A stretch of 53,718 nucleotides of DNA from Phascolarctobacterium sp. (GTDB taxonomy: Bacteria > Bacillota > Negativicutes > Acidaminococcales > Acidaminococcaceae), in the NCBI GenBank assembly GCA_003150755.1, contig QAMT01000022.1, positions 90,209 through 143,926 on the forward strand. Direction: 5' to 3'. Under the pieces are notes generated by a model. The model was not told the origin of the DNA. It made no database searches and saw only the letters and a list, made by a program, of their open reading frames with translations. The first letter of the stretch is position 1. Every line of letters starts with the position of its first letter. Positions 17,098 through 25,417 of this stretch are shown here, one piece after another. The position numbers and the translations under genes are program-made.

Positions 17098-17238
17098 ATG
17101 AAAAATCAATTATCAAAATCTGAAATAGATTTTGTAGAAAAATACCGCCAGTTAGATACTGACGGTAAGAACCTACTTTGTGCTATTTTAGATGCCAGGA
17201 TTGCACAATTAAAAATTAAAAGTAAGAATACTGCATAA
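17098..17238 (+). CDS. 46-aa protein resembling the repressor C-terminus without HTH
   Basis: AAAGGAGG lies upstream of the ATG. The protein matches the tail of the upstream repressor (EKYRQLDTDGKNLL against KKYRQLDTDGKNLV) but lacks any DNA-binding domain. It therefore looks like a partial duplication. If translated it could form mixed oligomers with the repressor and modulate it; that is inference. Confidence 0.55.
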   Translation: MKNQLSKSEIDFVEKYRQLDTDGKNLLCAILDARIAQLKIKSKNTA

Positions 17239-17341
17239 GCGGTAATGTAATTTATCCAGAAAAATGGAAAAAAGACATTGATAATTCTTTGCTTTAATTA
17301 ACAGCTCTATTGACAGCTATAATTTACAGGAGGAATTTATC

Positions 17342-18457
17342 ATGTCTACATTACGCAAAGACGGACGCTTACAAAGCAGCGTAACCATTACAAATCCCTA
17401 TACGGGTAAAAAAGTTAAAAAATTTGTATACGGCTATACAGAAGCTGAAATTTGTGCCGAAAAGAACCGTTTAATTAGAGAATCCGACCTTTTATTTTTA
17501 GGCGAAATGTCATTTGCTGATTGGTGCGAAGAATTTATAAGACTGAAAAAAGAAGAAAATTTATCCGATACAACAGTCGAAAATTATGAATATAATATAA
17601 AAAAATATATTCTACCAAAAATTCCTAAAAATATTATGATGTCACAAATTGCGGTATTTCATGTAAAAAATATTATACGGTCAATTGAAGGAGCACGTAC
17701 TAAACAACTTATTTATACTATACTGAACGGAATTTTCAATGCTGCCAAACGCGAGCAACTTATAGTCAAAAACCCATGCGAATATATCTTAAAGCCTAAA
17801 TATAAACCAATAAAAGCTAAAATATTTAATCCGGAAATGTATCATAAACTTATGAGTGAAATTGCCGGAACGCAGTTACAATATTTATATACTTTGGCTT
17901 GGGATACCGGTATGAGGCGTGGTGAAATAACAGCTTTACGGTGGAGTGACTTTGATGCTACAAAACAAACCATCACGATTGAAAGAGCAGCAAAAAAGAC
18001 AAAAGCCAAAGGCGAATATATTGGGAAACCAAAATCGAAAGAAAGTGAACGAAAATTGCATATATCATCATCAGCTGTTAAAAACCTGCAACTATGGCGT
18101 AATATTTTAAACGAAAAACTATTAGACGCAGGATTAGCCTGGGATGATAACGGATTTATTTTTCGTTCAGAGTTAGACCTTAGTAAAAAATTACCAAATG
18201 GTACAATTACAAATACGTTCCGAAAACTGCGAATAAAATTAAACTTGCCAAAAGGAACAAGATTTCACAGCTTCCGACCTACTAATGCAACAATTTTAGC
18301 AGAACATGATATAAACCCGAAGAAAATACAAATCTGGCTTGGCCATTCCTCGGCAGCATTCAGTCTTGACCGGTATGTCCATGCCACACGGACAATGCAA
18401 GCCGGAATCAATGAAGCCTTGGAAGATGCCAAAGCAATTTATACGAATATAAATTAA
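17342..18457 (+). CDS. int: Tyrosine recombinase/integrase
   Basis: This 371-residue phage-type integrase has an N-terminal basic arm-binding region, a SAM-like core-binding domain (about 60-160) and a C-terminal catalytic domain. The catalytic set is visible: Arg in TGMRRGEITALRW (about 190-202), HSFR (about 315-318), LGH (about 339-341) and the nucleophile Tyr in LDRYVH (about 350). The motif normally HxLRHT reads HSFRPT, keeping His and Arg. AGGAGG precedes the ATG at 17342. It points at the 3' end of tRNA-Ser 108 bases downstream, the usual place for an integrase of an element inserted at a tRNA gene. Confidence 0.92.
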   Translation: MSTLRKDGRLQSSVTITNPYTGKKVKKFVYGYTEAEICAEKNRLIRESDLLFLGEMSFADWCEEFIRLKKEENLSDTTVENYEYNIKKYILPKIPKNIMMSQIAVFHVKNIIRSIEGARTKQLIYTILNGIFNAAKREQLIVKNPCEYILKPKYKPIKAKIFNPEMYHKLMSEIAGTQLQYLYTLAWDTGMRRGEITALRWSDFDATKQTITIERAAKKTKAKGEYIGKPKSKESERKLHISSSAVKNLQLWRNILNEKLLDAGLAWDDNGFIFRSELDLSKKLPNGTITNTFRKLRIKLNLPKGTRFHSFRPTNATILAEHDINPKKIQIWLGHSSAAFSLDRYVHATRTMQAGINEALEDAKAIYTNIN

Positions 18458-18484
18458 ATTATTAAAGACCGGTGATATGACAGG

Positions 18485-18506
18485 CAGGCTGTCAACAGGC
18501 TGTCAA
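18485..18506. repeat. Two tandem 11-bp repeats next to the integrase
   Basis: CAGGCTGTCAA occurs twice in tandem (18485-18495 and 18496-18506) between int and the tRNA gene. Such repeats are often arm-type integrase or excisionase sites near the attachment core; that role is inferred. Confidence 0.45.
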
Positions 18507-18520
18507 AATTAAATTTAATT

Positions 18521-18555
18521 AAAAAAACGGGTTTCGTGGAAAACCCCGAAACCCG
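18521..18555 (-). terminator. Rho-independent terminator of tRNA-Ser
   Basis: CGAAACCCG and CGGGTTTCG form a 9-bp stem, followed on the minus strand by seven T residues, ten bases past the tRNA 3' end. It may also serve the converging integrase gene. Confidence 0.75.
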
Positions 18556-18563
18556 CATGAATA

Positions 18564-18652
<89 letters not shown>

Positions 18653-18701
18653 GTTATTAAGTTAAGGCGCTGCAAACAGTTTGTTTGTAAGCGTCTTTAT
18701 T

Positions 18702-18730
18702 ATTATACTATTTAATTTGCTTTTTGCCAA
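18702..18730 (-). promoter_or_regulatory. Promoter of tRNA-Ser
   Basis: On the minus strand TTGGCA (18725-18730), a 17-base spacer and TATAAT (18702-18707) lie about 50 bases before the tRNA. Confidence 0.7.
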
Positions 18731-18744
18731 TAGCCTTAAACAAA

Positions 18745-19227
18745 TTAAAGCTGTTTTTGCTGTTTGTTTTCTTCGCGGCGGCGTTTAAAAAACTCCTTAA
18801 TCACTGCGGCGCAGGCTTCTTCACACACGCCGCTTTTAACTTCAACCTTATGGTTTAAATTAGGGTTGCTCACCACGTTAAAAATTGATTCTGCCGCGCC
18901 TGCTTTAGCGTCCGGGCAGCCGTACACCAGCCGTTTCAGCCTGCTGTTGACAATTGCCCCGGCACACATCGGGCACGGCTCCACCGTCACATACAGCGTG
19001 GCATCGCTTAAACGCCAACGCTCCAGCAACGCGCAGGCTTCCATAATCGTAATCATTTCAGCGTGGGCCGTTGCATCATGCCAGGTTTCGCGCATATTGT
19101 GCGCCGCCGATATTACTTTGCCGTCTGCCACCAGCACCGCGCCAATGGGTATTTCACCGCGCTCAGCGGCTTTTTTGGCTTCTTCTATCGCAAGGTTCAT
19201 ATAAAATTCATCAGTTTGCGCCTGCAT
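18745..19227 (-). CDS. tadA: tRNA-specific adenosine deaminase TadA
   Basis: TadA (160 aa) converts adenosine-34 to inosine in tRNA-Arg(ACG). The zinc-binding deaminase motifs are clear: HAEM (about 56-59, with the catalytic Glu) and PCPMC (about 86-90). The length is normal. AGGAGG lies upstream of the ATG, and the first 17 bases overlap the end of the ABC-F gene. Confidence is high for the family and good for tRNA rather than nucleotide or cytosine substrates. Confidence 0.93.
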   Translation of the reverse strand: MQAQTDEFYMNLAIEEAKKAAERGEIPIGAVLVADGKVISAAHNMRETWHDATAHAEMITIMEACALLERWRLSDATLYVTVEPCPMCAGAIVNSRLKRLVYGCPDAKAGAAESIFNVVSNPNLNHKVEVKSGVCEEACAAVIKEFFKRRREENKQQKQL

Positions 19228-21157
19228 TTTCCAGTTCCTCCTGTGCCTGCATAAGTTCTTCCCAGCGTTCCATCAGGCGGTCAATTTCAGCCTGCATGGC
19301 TTCATGTTCATCTGCCAGGCGTTTGCTGTGTTCTAAATCTACATGATTGGCCGGGTCTGCCATTTGTTTTTCCAGCACACCCAGCATGGCTTCCTGCTCA
19401 CGTATGCTCAATTCAACCTTTTGCAGCTGTTTGGCTACCTCCTCCGGGCTGTAACGTTTTTGCTGCTTTGTTTTTTTGCCTTGCGGCGATGTTTTCACTT
19501 CCGGCTTTGTTTCTTCCTTAACCGCTTTTTTAACAGGCTCGGCTTTTACCGGTTCAGCATGTTTTCTTTTTTCTTTTTCGGCAAGATAGTATTCGTAATC
19601 GCCTTTATAATCCTGCAAGGTATGGTTTTCTATCTCCCACACGCGTTCAGCAATTTCACCGATAAAATAACGGTCGTGGCTGACAACAAGCAGCGTGCCG
19701 TCAAAGGCTTCCAGCGCAGCCTCCAAAGTTTCGCGCGCCAGAATATCCAGATGGTTGGTCGGTTCATCCAAAATCAAAAAGTTTGCGCCGTCCAGCACCA
19801 GTTTCAGCAAAACAAGACGCGCTTTCTGCCCGCCTGAAAGCGTGCCGATTTCTTTAAAAACATCGTCGCCGTGAAACAGCATGCCGCCCAAAAGCGAGCG
19901 CGCATGTCCGTCGTCCATGCCGTACTCTGTTAAAAAATTATCCAAAATAGTCTGATTTTCATTCAAACGCTCGTAGCTTTGCGAAAAATAACCTACCTTA
20001 ACGCGGTTGCCGGTTTGCGCTTTACCTTTAAGCGGCGCAATTTCGCCCAGCACAGTTTTTAAAAGCGTGGATTTGCCGCTGCCGTTAGGGCCTATCAACG
20101 CCGCCTTTTCGCCGCGGCGCAGCACTAAATTGATACCCTCAACCAGCACGTTATCCTTATAACCAACCGTTAAATCCTCCAAAATCAGTACGCGCTCGGC
20201 AGATTCCGGCGCAGGCGGCAGTTTTAGTTCAAACTCCTCGTTATGCACGGGCGCTTCAAGGCGTTCTAACCTGTCAAGCTGCGACTGGCGGCCGCGAGCC
20301 ATTTTACTTTTGATGCCTGCTTTAAAACGGCGGATATAGGCTTCCGTGCGCGCAATATAATTTTGCTGCGCTTCGTAGGCCGCTTCCAATGTGGCTGTCT
20401 GTATTTCCTTCTGCGCCATGTACTTGGTGTAATTGCCCTTGAAAGACTGCAAATGCCCGCCTTCCATTTCTAAAATGCGGGTAGCGACATTATCCAAAAA
20501 CTTTCTGTCGTGGCTGACAATCAACAGCCCGCCTTTAAAATCCTGCAAATATTTTTCCAGCCATTCCGTCATGCGGATGTCAAGATGGTTAGTAGGTTCG
20601 TCCAAAATCAAAAAATCAGGATTTTTAACCAGCGCTGCCGCAAGCAAAATACGTGTTTTCTGCCCGCCTGAAAAATTCTGCGCCGGCTTTTGCCATTCAT
20701 CTTCAGCAAAACCAAGTCCGTTCAGCACTATTTTAATGCGTGTTTCGTAATTATAACCGTCGATATATTCATAACGGCGCGTTACGGAGGCGTATTCATC
20801 TAGCGCCTTATCAAGCTCCGCGCCCGTCAGCCCAGCGCTTTCAGCTTCCAGCTTTTGCAGGCGGCTGCGCAGCAGTAAAACTTCTGGGCAGGAATTCATC
20901 ATAAACTGCCACAAACTGCCGTCGCCGATGCTGCCAAAGCCCTGTTCTACATAGCCGACGCGCGTACCTGCTTCAAAGCGCACGCTGCCGCTGTCAGCAT
21001 AACTGCTTTCAAGCAGGCAGCGCAGCAGCGTTGATTTGCCGCTGCCGTTAACACCGACAAGGCCGATTTTTTCTCCTTTATCTATCATAAAGCTGACGCC
21101 TGTAAAAACTGTGTTGACGCCAAAGCTTTTCGCCAGATTATCTACAACCAGCTGCAT
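19211..21157 (-). CDS. ABC-F family ATPase
   Basis: This 648-residue protein has two ABC ATPase domains and no membrane segment. Domain 1 has Walker A GVNGSGKST (about 35-43), signature NFSGGQKTR (about 164) and FLILDEPTNHLD; domain 2 has GPNGSGKST (about 352), LSGGQKARL and a second DEPTNHLD. A linker around 240-300 corresponds to the P-site tRNA interaction motif region, and the Lys/Glu-rich C-terminal ~110 residues form a coiled coil as in Uup/YdiF. ABC-F proteins act on ribosomes in translation or antibiotic protection; which subfamily this belongs to cannot be settled by eye. Confidence 0.9.
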   Translation of the reverse strand: MQLVVDNLAKSFGVNTVFTGVSFMIDKGEKIGLVGVNGSGKSTLLRCLLESSYADSGSVRFEAGTRVGYVEQGFGSIGDGSLWQFMMNSCPEVLLLRSRLQKLEAESAGLTGAELDKALDEYASVTRRYEYIDGYNYETRIKIVLNGLGFAEDEWQKPAQNFSGGQKTRILLAAALVKNPDFLILDEPTNHLDIRMTEWLEKYLQDFKGGLLIVSHDRKFLDNVATRILEMEGGHLQSFKGNYTKYMAQKEIQTATLEAAYEAQQNYIARTEAYIRRFKAGIKSKMARGRQSQLDRLERLEAPVHNEEFELKLPPAPESAERVLILEDLTVGYKDNVLVEGINLVLRRGEKAALIGPNGSGKSTLLKTVLGEIAPLKGKAQTGNRVKVGYFSQSYERLNENQTILDNFLTEYGMDDGHARSLLGGMLFHGDDVFKEIGTLSGGQKARLVLLKLVLDGANFLILDEPTNHLDILARETLEAALEAFDGTLLVVSHDRYFIGEIAERVWEIENHTLQDYKGDYEYYLAEKEKRKHAEPVKAEPVKKAVKEETKPEVKTSPQGKKTKQQKRYSPEEVAKQLQKVELSIREQEAMLGVLEKQMADPANHVDLEHSKRLADEHEAMQAEIDRLMERWEELMQAQEELENAGAN

Positions 21158-21229
21158 GCTTCATCCTCTGTTTCCTAATGTTCTCGACTTGCTATTATAT
21201 CAAAAAAACTTTATCCTGCAAAGTAAAAA

Positions 21230-21260
21230 ATAACACAAGCACCGAAGATGCCTGTGTTAT
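21230..21260 (-). terminator. Terminator after galE
   Basis: ATAACACA.GCA and TGC.TGTGTTAT form the stem; the minus strand continues with a T-run. Confidence 0.75.
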
Positions 21261-21277
21261 CAAAAAATCTATTCAGT

Positions 21278-22270
21278 TCAGCCGTTATAACCGTGCGGAT
21301 GGCCCTGATGCCATTTCCACGCCGTTTTGATGATTTCCTCAACATTGCTGTGCTGCGGCTGCCAGCCAAGTTCCCGGCGGATTTTTCCGCTGCTTGCAAC
21401 AAGCACAGCAGGGTCGCCGCTGCGGCGCGCTTCTTCCGTAACGGTAAAATCAACGCCAGTTACACGTTTGGCAGTTTCAATAATCTCGCGCACGCTGAAA
21501 CCATGCTCGCTGCCGAGATTGTAAATCCTGCTTTCCCCGCCGTTTACCAGATGTTTCAGCGCCAGTACATGCGCCGTTGCCAAATCCTCAACGTGAATAT
21601 AATCGCGCAGGCAGGTCCCGTCCGGCGTCGGGTAATCCGTGCCGAAGATAGAAACCTTATCGCGCACGCCCTGCGCGGTTTTTAAAATCAGCGGGATAAG
21701 ATGCGTTTCCGGATGATGGTCCTCGCCGATGTCATCCGTCAGCGATGCGCCTGCCGCATTAAAATAACGCAGCGCCACATAGCGCATACCGTAAGCCATC
21801 GCGTAATCCTTCAGCATACCTTCAATAACAAGTTTGGTGCGCCCGTAAACATTGGTCGGGTTTGTTGCAAAGTCCTCGCAGATAGGCGTTTTTGCCGGTT
21901 CGCCGTACACTGCCGCCGTAGAAGAAAATACAATATAATCAACACCCGCCGCCTTCATAGCCTGCAATAAATGCAGCGAACCTTCAACGTTATTGACGTA
22001 ATATTTTGCCGGGTCGCTCATGGATTCGCCAACAAGCGAGCTTGCCGCAAAATGGATAACAGCGTCAATTTCAAACTGCGCCATTACGTGCTTGGTAAAT
22101 TCAATATCGCGGATATCGCCCTCGACCAGCTGTACATCCTCGCTGACAGCCTCCGGATGCCCGGTAGAAAAATTATCATACACAATGGGCTTAAAGCCTG
22201 CTTCTTTTTTTAAAACATTAACCACGTGCGAGCCGATATAGCCCGCACCACCGGTTACCAAAACATTCAT
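21278..22270 (-). CDS. galE: UDP-glucose 4-epimerase
   Basis: GalE (330 aa) interconverts UDP-glucose and UDP-galactose. It is an extended short-chain dehydrogenase with NAD motif GGAGYIGSH (residues 7-15), a catalytic Ser/Thr region VFSSTAAVYG (about 117-126) and Tyr-x-x-x-Lys as YGRTK (about 145-149). It starts five bases after galU ends, so the two are co-transcribed with the phosphohexomutase gene. The trio supplies UDP-sugars for envelope polysaccharide and lipopolysaccharide. Confidence 0.93.
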   Translation of the reverse strand: MNVLVTGGAGYIGSHVVNVLKKEAGFKPIVYDNFSTGHPEAVSEDVQLVEGDIRDIEFTKHVMAQFEIDAVIHFAASSLVGESMSDPAKYYVNNVEGSLHLLQAMKAAGVDYIVFSSTAAVYGEPAKTPICEDFATNPTNVYGRTKLVIEGMLKDYAMAYGMRYVALRYFNAAGASLTDDIGEDHHPETHLIPLILKTAQGVRDKVSIFGTDYPTPDGTCLRDYIHVEDLATAHVLALKHLVNGGESRIYNLGSEHGFSVREIIETAKRVTGVDFTVTEEARRSGDPAVLVASSGKIRRELGWQPQHSNVEEIIKTAWKWHQGHPHGYNG

Positions 22271-22275
22271 GCCAG

Positions 22276-23163
22276 TTACTCCTTGTTTACTTCAACGATA
22301 TGTTTTAAATATTTCAGCAGCTTGCCGCGCATTTCCGGACGCTTTAAAGCAAACTCGATAGTTGCTTCAATAAAGCCCTGTTTGTCGCCAACGTCATAGC
22401 GGCGGCCTTCAAAATTATAAGCGTACATCGGCTGCTGTTTGGCAAGCACACGCAGCGCGTCAGTCAGCTGAATTTCATTGCCGCGTCCCGGAGGCGTATT
22501 TTCCAGAATATCAAAAATTTCAGGCGTAATAATATAGCGGCCCAAAACAGCAAGCCGCGAAGGTGCTTCCTCCTGCGCAGGTTTTTCTACCATATCGCGC
22601 ACGGTATAGGTGCGTTCTTCTTCCGTCGGCACGCCGTCAATAATACCGTAGCTTGATACCTTTTCAGGCGCAACCTCCTGCACGCCCAAAACGCTGAAGC
22701 CGCGGCGGTCGTAAACATCAATAAGCTGCTTTAATGCAGGTTTTTCGCTGTCTACAACGTCATCGCCCAAAAGCACTGCAAACGGCTCATCGCCGATAAA
22801 ACGGCGGGCGCACAAAATAGCATGGCCAAGTCCGCGCGGCTCTTTCTGGCGGATATAGTGCAGATTGATTTCCGAAATCCTGCGCACCATTTCCAGCTGT
22901 TCAAATTTGCCGGAAGCCTCCAGGCTCATTTCCAGTTCCATGTTGCGGTCAAAATGGTCCTCAATGGCGCGTTTGCTTTTGCCGCTGATAATGATAATAT
23001 CTTCAATGCCGGAAGCCAACGCTTCTTCGATAATATACTGAATAGTCGGCTTATCTACAATAGGCAGCATTTCCTTCGGCGTTGCCTTGGTGGCAGGCAA
23101 AAAGCGCGTGCCCAGGCCCGCTGCCGGTATAACCGCTCTGCGGACAGGTTTAATCGTTGTCAT
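22276..23163 (-). CDS. galU: UTP-glucose-1-phosphate uridylyltransferase
   Basis: GalU (295 aa) makes UDP-glucose from glucose-1-phosphate and UTP. The nucleotidyltransferase signature AAGLGTRFLPATKATPKEML (about 14-33) is intact, as are IVDKPTIQYI and the later VGDKQGFIEATIEFAL region. AGGAGAG precedes the ATG. It sits between the phosphohexomutase (13-base gap) and galE in one operon, which gives the chain glucose-6-phosphate, glucose-1-phosphate, UDP-glucose, UDP-galactose. Confidence 0.94.
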   Translation of the reverse strand: MTTIKPVRRAVIPAAGLGTRFLPATKATPKEMLPIVDKPTIQYIIEEALASGIEDIIIISGKSKRAIEDHFDRNMELEMSLEASGKFEQLEMVRRISEINLHYIRQKEPRGLGHAILCARRFIGDEPFAVLLGDDVVDSEKPALKQLIDVYDRRGFSVLGVQEVAPEKVSSYGIIDGVPTEEERTYTVRDMVEKPAQEEAPSRLAVLGRYIITPEIFDILENTPPGRGNEIQLTDALRVLAKQQPMYAYNFEGRRYDVGDKQGFIEATIEFALKRPEMRGKLLKYLKHIVEVNKE

Positions 23164-23176
23164 TATTTATCTCTCC

Positions 23177-24550
23177 TTATGCTTCTTCTCCACCGATAAC
23201 GGCTAAAATTTCCTGCGTTTTTTCTTTCAGCAGCGCTTTGTCGCCGCGGGTTTCCACATTCAGGCGCATAACCGGCTCCGTGTTGGAAACCCTTACGTTA
23301 AAGCGCCAGTTATCATATTCAATGCTCAGTCCGTCAAGTTTATCAACCTTGCCGTCCTTGCCGTATTTTTCTTCAATAGCCGCCAGCACGGCTTTGCTGT
23401 CTGCAACCTTGCGGTTGATTTCGCCGCTGCACGGAAATTTTTCCATGCGTTCACCGACAAGCTCCGACAGTTTTTTGCCTTCGCAGCACATCAGCTCCGT
23501 TACCAAAAGCCACGGCAGCATGCCGCTGTCGCAGTAGGAAAATTCGCGGAAATAATGATGCGCGCTCATTTCGCCGCCGTAAACAACGTCGTTCTGGCGC
23601 ATGCACTCTTTCATAAAAGCATGGCCGCTCTTGCAGCGTACAGGCACGCCGCCTTTTTCGGCAATAATTTCTTCCGTACTCCAGGTAAGCCGCGGGTCGT
23701 ACATAATTTTACTGCCCGGCAGCTTCTTTAAAAACGCCGCCGCCAAAAGGCCGACTATATAATAACCTTCAATAAATTCGCCCTTTTCATCAAAAAAGAA
23801 ACAGCGGTCAAAATCGCCGTCCCAGGCAATGCCAAGGTCAGCTTTTTCTGCCAGCACCTTATCCGCCGTTACGGCGCGGTTATGCTCCAAAAGCGGGTTC
23901 GGCACACCGTTGGGGAAGCTGCCGTCCGGCGTTTCGTTAATTTTTATAAATTCAAACGGCAGATGCTCCGCCAGTCTGGCAAGCACCGGCCCTGCGCCGC
24001 CGTTGCCGGGATTAGCGACAATTTTAAGCGGTTTTAAATTTTTAACATCAATATAGCTTAACAGATGCTCAATATAATCTGGCATAATGTCTTTTTTTAT
24101 CAACTCGCCGCGTTTTTTGCCTGCAACGACAACGTGCGGAAACTCGCCGTCTTCCGTAGCCATTTCGCCAATCTCCATCAGGCCCGTATCGGCAGAAACA
24201 GGCCTTGCGCCGCTGCGTACCAGCTTCATCCCATTGTAATCAGCCGGGTTGTGGCTGGCTGTTACCATAATGCCGCCGTCGGTTTTTAAATGCGCTGTTG
24301 CAAAATAAACCATTTCCGTGCCGCACTCGCCAATATCATAAACTGTGCAGCCGCCGTCACGCAGTCCGTCTGCCACGGCAGATGCAAGCTCCGGCCCGGT
24401 CAGGCGGATATCATGCCCGACAACAACGGTTTCCGCTGCAAACATAGCGGCAAAAACGCGCCCTACCCGGTAAGCAAGTTCGGCGTTTACTTCCTGCGGC
24501 ACAACTCCGCGTATATCATAGGCTTTAAAGGCTTTTTTGCTAAGTTCCAT
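23177..24550 (-). CDS. Phosphomannomutase/phosphoglucomutase
   Basis: The ATG at 24550 is chosen because GGGGAG lies seven bases upstream; the protein then has 457 residues, normal for the alpha-D-phosphohexomutase family. Landmarks are KAYDIRG near the N terminus, the phosphoserine loop TASHNPADYNGMKL (about 90-103), the metal loop DGDFDR (about 232-237), the sugar loop GGEMSAHHYF and the phosphate-binding C-terminal RVSNTEPVMRLN. AlgC/ManB-type enzymes isomerise mannose and glucose phosphates; position upstream of galU-galE supports glucose-1-phosphate supply. Confidence 0.9.
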   Translation of the reverse strand: MELSKKAFKAYDIRGVVPQEVNAELAYRVGRVFAAMFAAETVVVGHDIRLTGPELASAVADGLRDGGCTVYDIGECGTEMVYFATAHLKTDGGIMVTASHNPADYNGMKLVRSGARPVSADTGLMEIGEMATEDGEFPHVVVAGKKRGELIKKDIMPDYIEHLLSYIDVKNLKPLKIVANPGNGGAGPVLARLAEHLPFEFIKINETPDGSFPNGVPNPLLEHNRAVTADKVLAEKADLGIAWDGDFDRCFFFDEKGEFIEGYYIVGLLAAAFLKKLPGSKIMYDPRLTWSTEEIIAEKGGVPVRCKSGHAFMKECMRQNDVVYGGEMSAHHYFREFSYCDSGMLPWLLVTELMCCEGKKLSELVGERMEKFPCSGEINRKVADSKAVLAAIEEKYGKDGKVDKLDGLSIEYDNWRFNVRVSNTEPVMRLNVETRGDKALLKEKTQEILAVIGGEEA

Positions 24551-24608
24551 TATATCTCTCCCCGTCAGCATAAATTTCATGACTTATATATTTTCTATTT
24601 TAAAAACA

Positions 24609-24636
24609 AAAATCCTGCCTGTTAAAGCAGGATTTT
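24609..24636 (-). terminator. Terminator after ptuB
   Basis: AAAATCCTGC and GCAGGATTTT form a 10-bp stem; a T-rich tail follows on the minus strand. Confidence 0.8.
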
Positions 24637-24637
24637 C

Positions 24638-25417
24638 TTAAATTGCATAGTTATATTCACTTAAAACATTTTCTGCCGCCGGCCCTAAAAACCAACGGAT
24701 TAAGGAAAAGAAAGCCTGGCAGTTGCCGTCGCTGTCCGGCAGCAAAAAGCTTTCTGCCAGCACCGTTAAAAACGATTCCATATCCTCACCGGCGTTCAGC
24801 GCGTTTTCGATTTCATCTTCCAGCACCTGAATGGCCTCACGCCGCATCCGCATCAGCCGCGGCGCATTAAGATTCAGTTCGCGTATCGTGTTGCGCGCCT
24901 TGCGCTGCAATTCCGGCGGGCAGGTTTCCTCATCGACAATCATGCGGCCCGTATGCGCGGCATAACGGTAAATACGCACGTCAGCCGGTATCTCCAGCGG
25001 GTTTAAAATACGCTCGCTGATTGGCTTGCCGCCCTTGGGCACATCGCAGCTGCGGTCAATCTTGCGGCGCGAAAAACGTTCCTCGGCATCTTCAACATTG
25101 GGCTGGCTGCCGCCATGGCATACGCCCAAAAGATTTTGCCAGTCAAGGTGGTAGTTATGTTCTCCCAAAACCGTTTCGCTTTTCGGGTAAAAATGCTCCA
25201 CGCGGAAGTCGTCAACTTCGCCCTCCTCATCGGCAAACTTGATATTTATTTCGCAGTAGGCGCATAAGCCGTGCTGGTCCTTCAAAAGCTGTTTTTTTAC
25301 TTCGCGGTAACCGCGGCGGTTGGCACGGCGGAAATGCTCCCACGTTTCATCCGGGTAAAGCTCGGCAAATTTGCGCAGCCCCTCCGGCACCGTTGGCGTT
25401 TTAAATATTCTTTTCAT
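24638..25417 (-). CDS. ptuB: Septu defence HNH nuclease PtuB
   Basis: The ATG at 25417 is preferred (GGAGGAAG four bases upstream, 259 aa); it overlaps the ptuA end by 17 bases. The protein matches the PtuB/retron-associated HNH family: CAYCEI with a CxxC pair (about 52-55), VEHFYPKS (about 73-80) with the HNH histidine, and a second zinc or active-site segment NLLGVCHGGSQPN (about 93-105). In Septu systems PtuB is the nuclease effector held by the PtuA ATPase and degrades DNA during phage infection. No retron reverse transcriptase is nearby, so this is the stand-alone two-gene form. Confidence 0.85.
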   Translation of the reverse strand: MKRIFKTPTVPEGLRKFAELYPDETWEHFRRANRRGYREVKKQLLKDQHGLCAYCEINIKFADEEGEVDDFRVEHFYPKSETVLGEHNYHLDWQNLLGVCHGGSQPNVEDAEERFSRRKIDRSCDVPKGGKPISERILNPLEIPADVRIYRYAAHTGRMIVDEETCPPELQRKARNTIRELNLNAPRLMRMRREAIQVLEDEIENALNAGEDMESFLTVLAESFLLPDSDGNCQAFFSLIRWFLGPAAENVLSEYNYAI

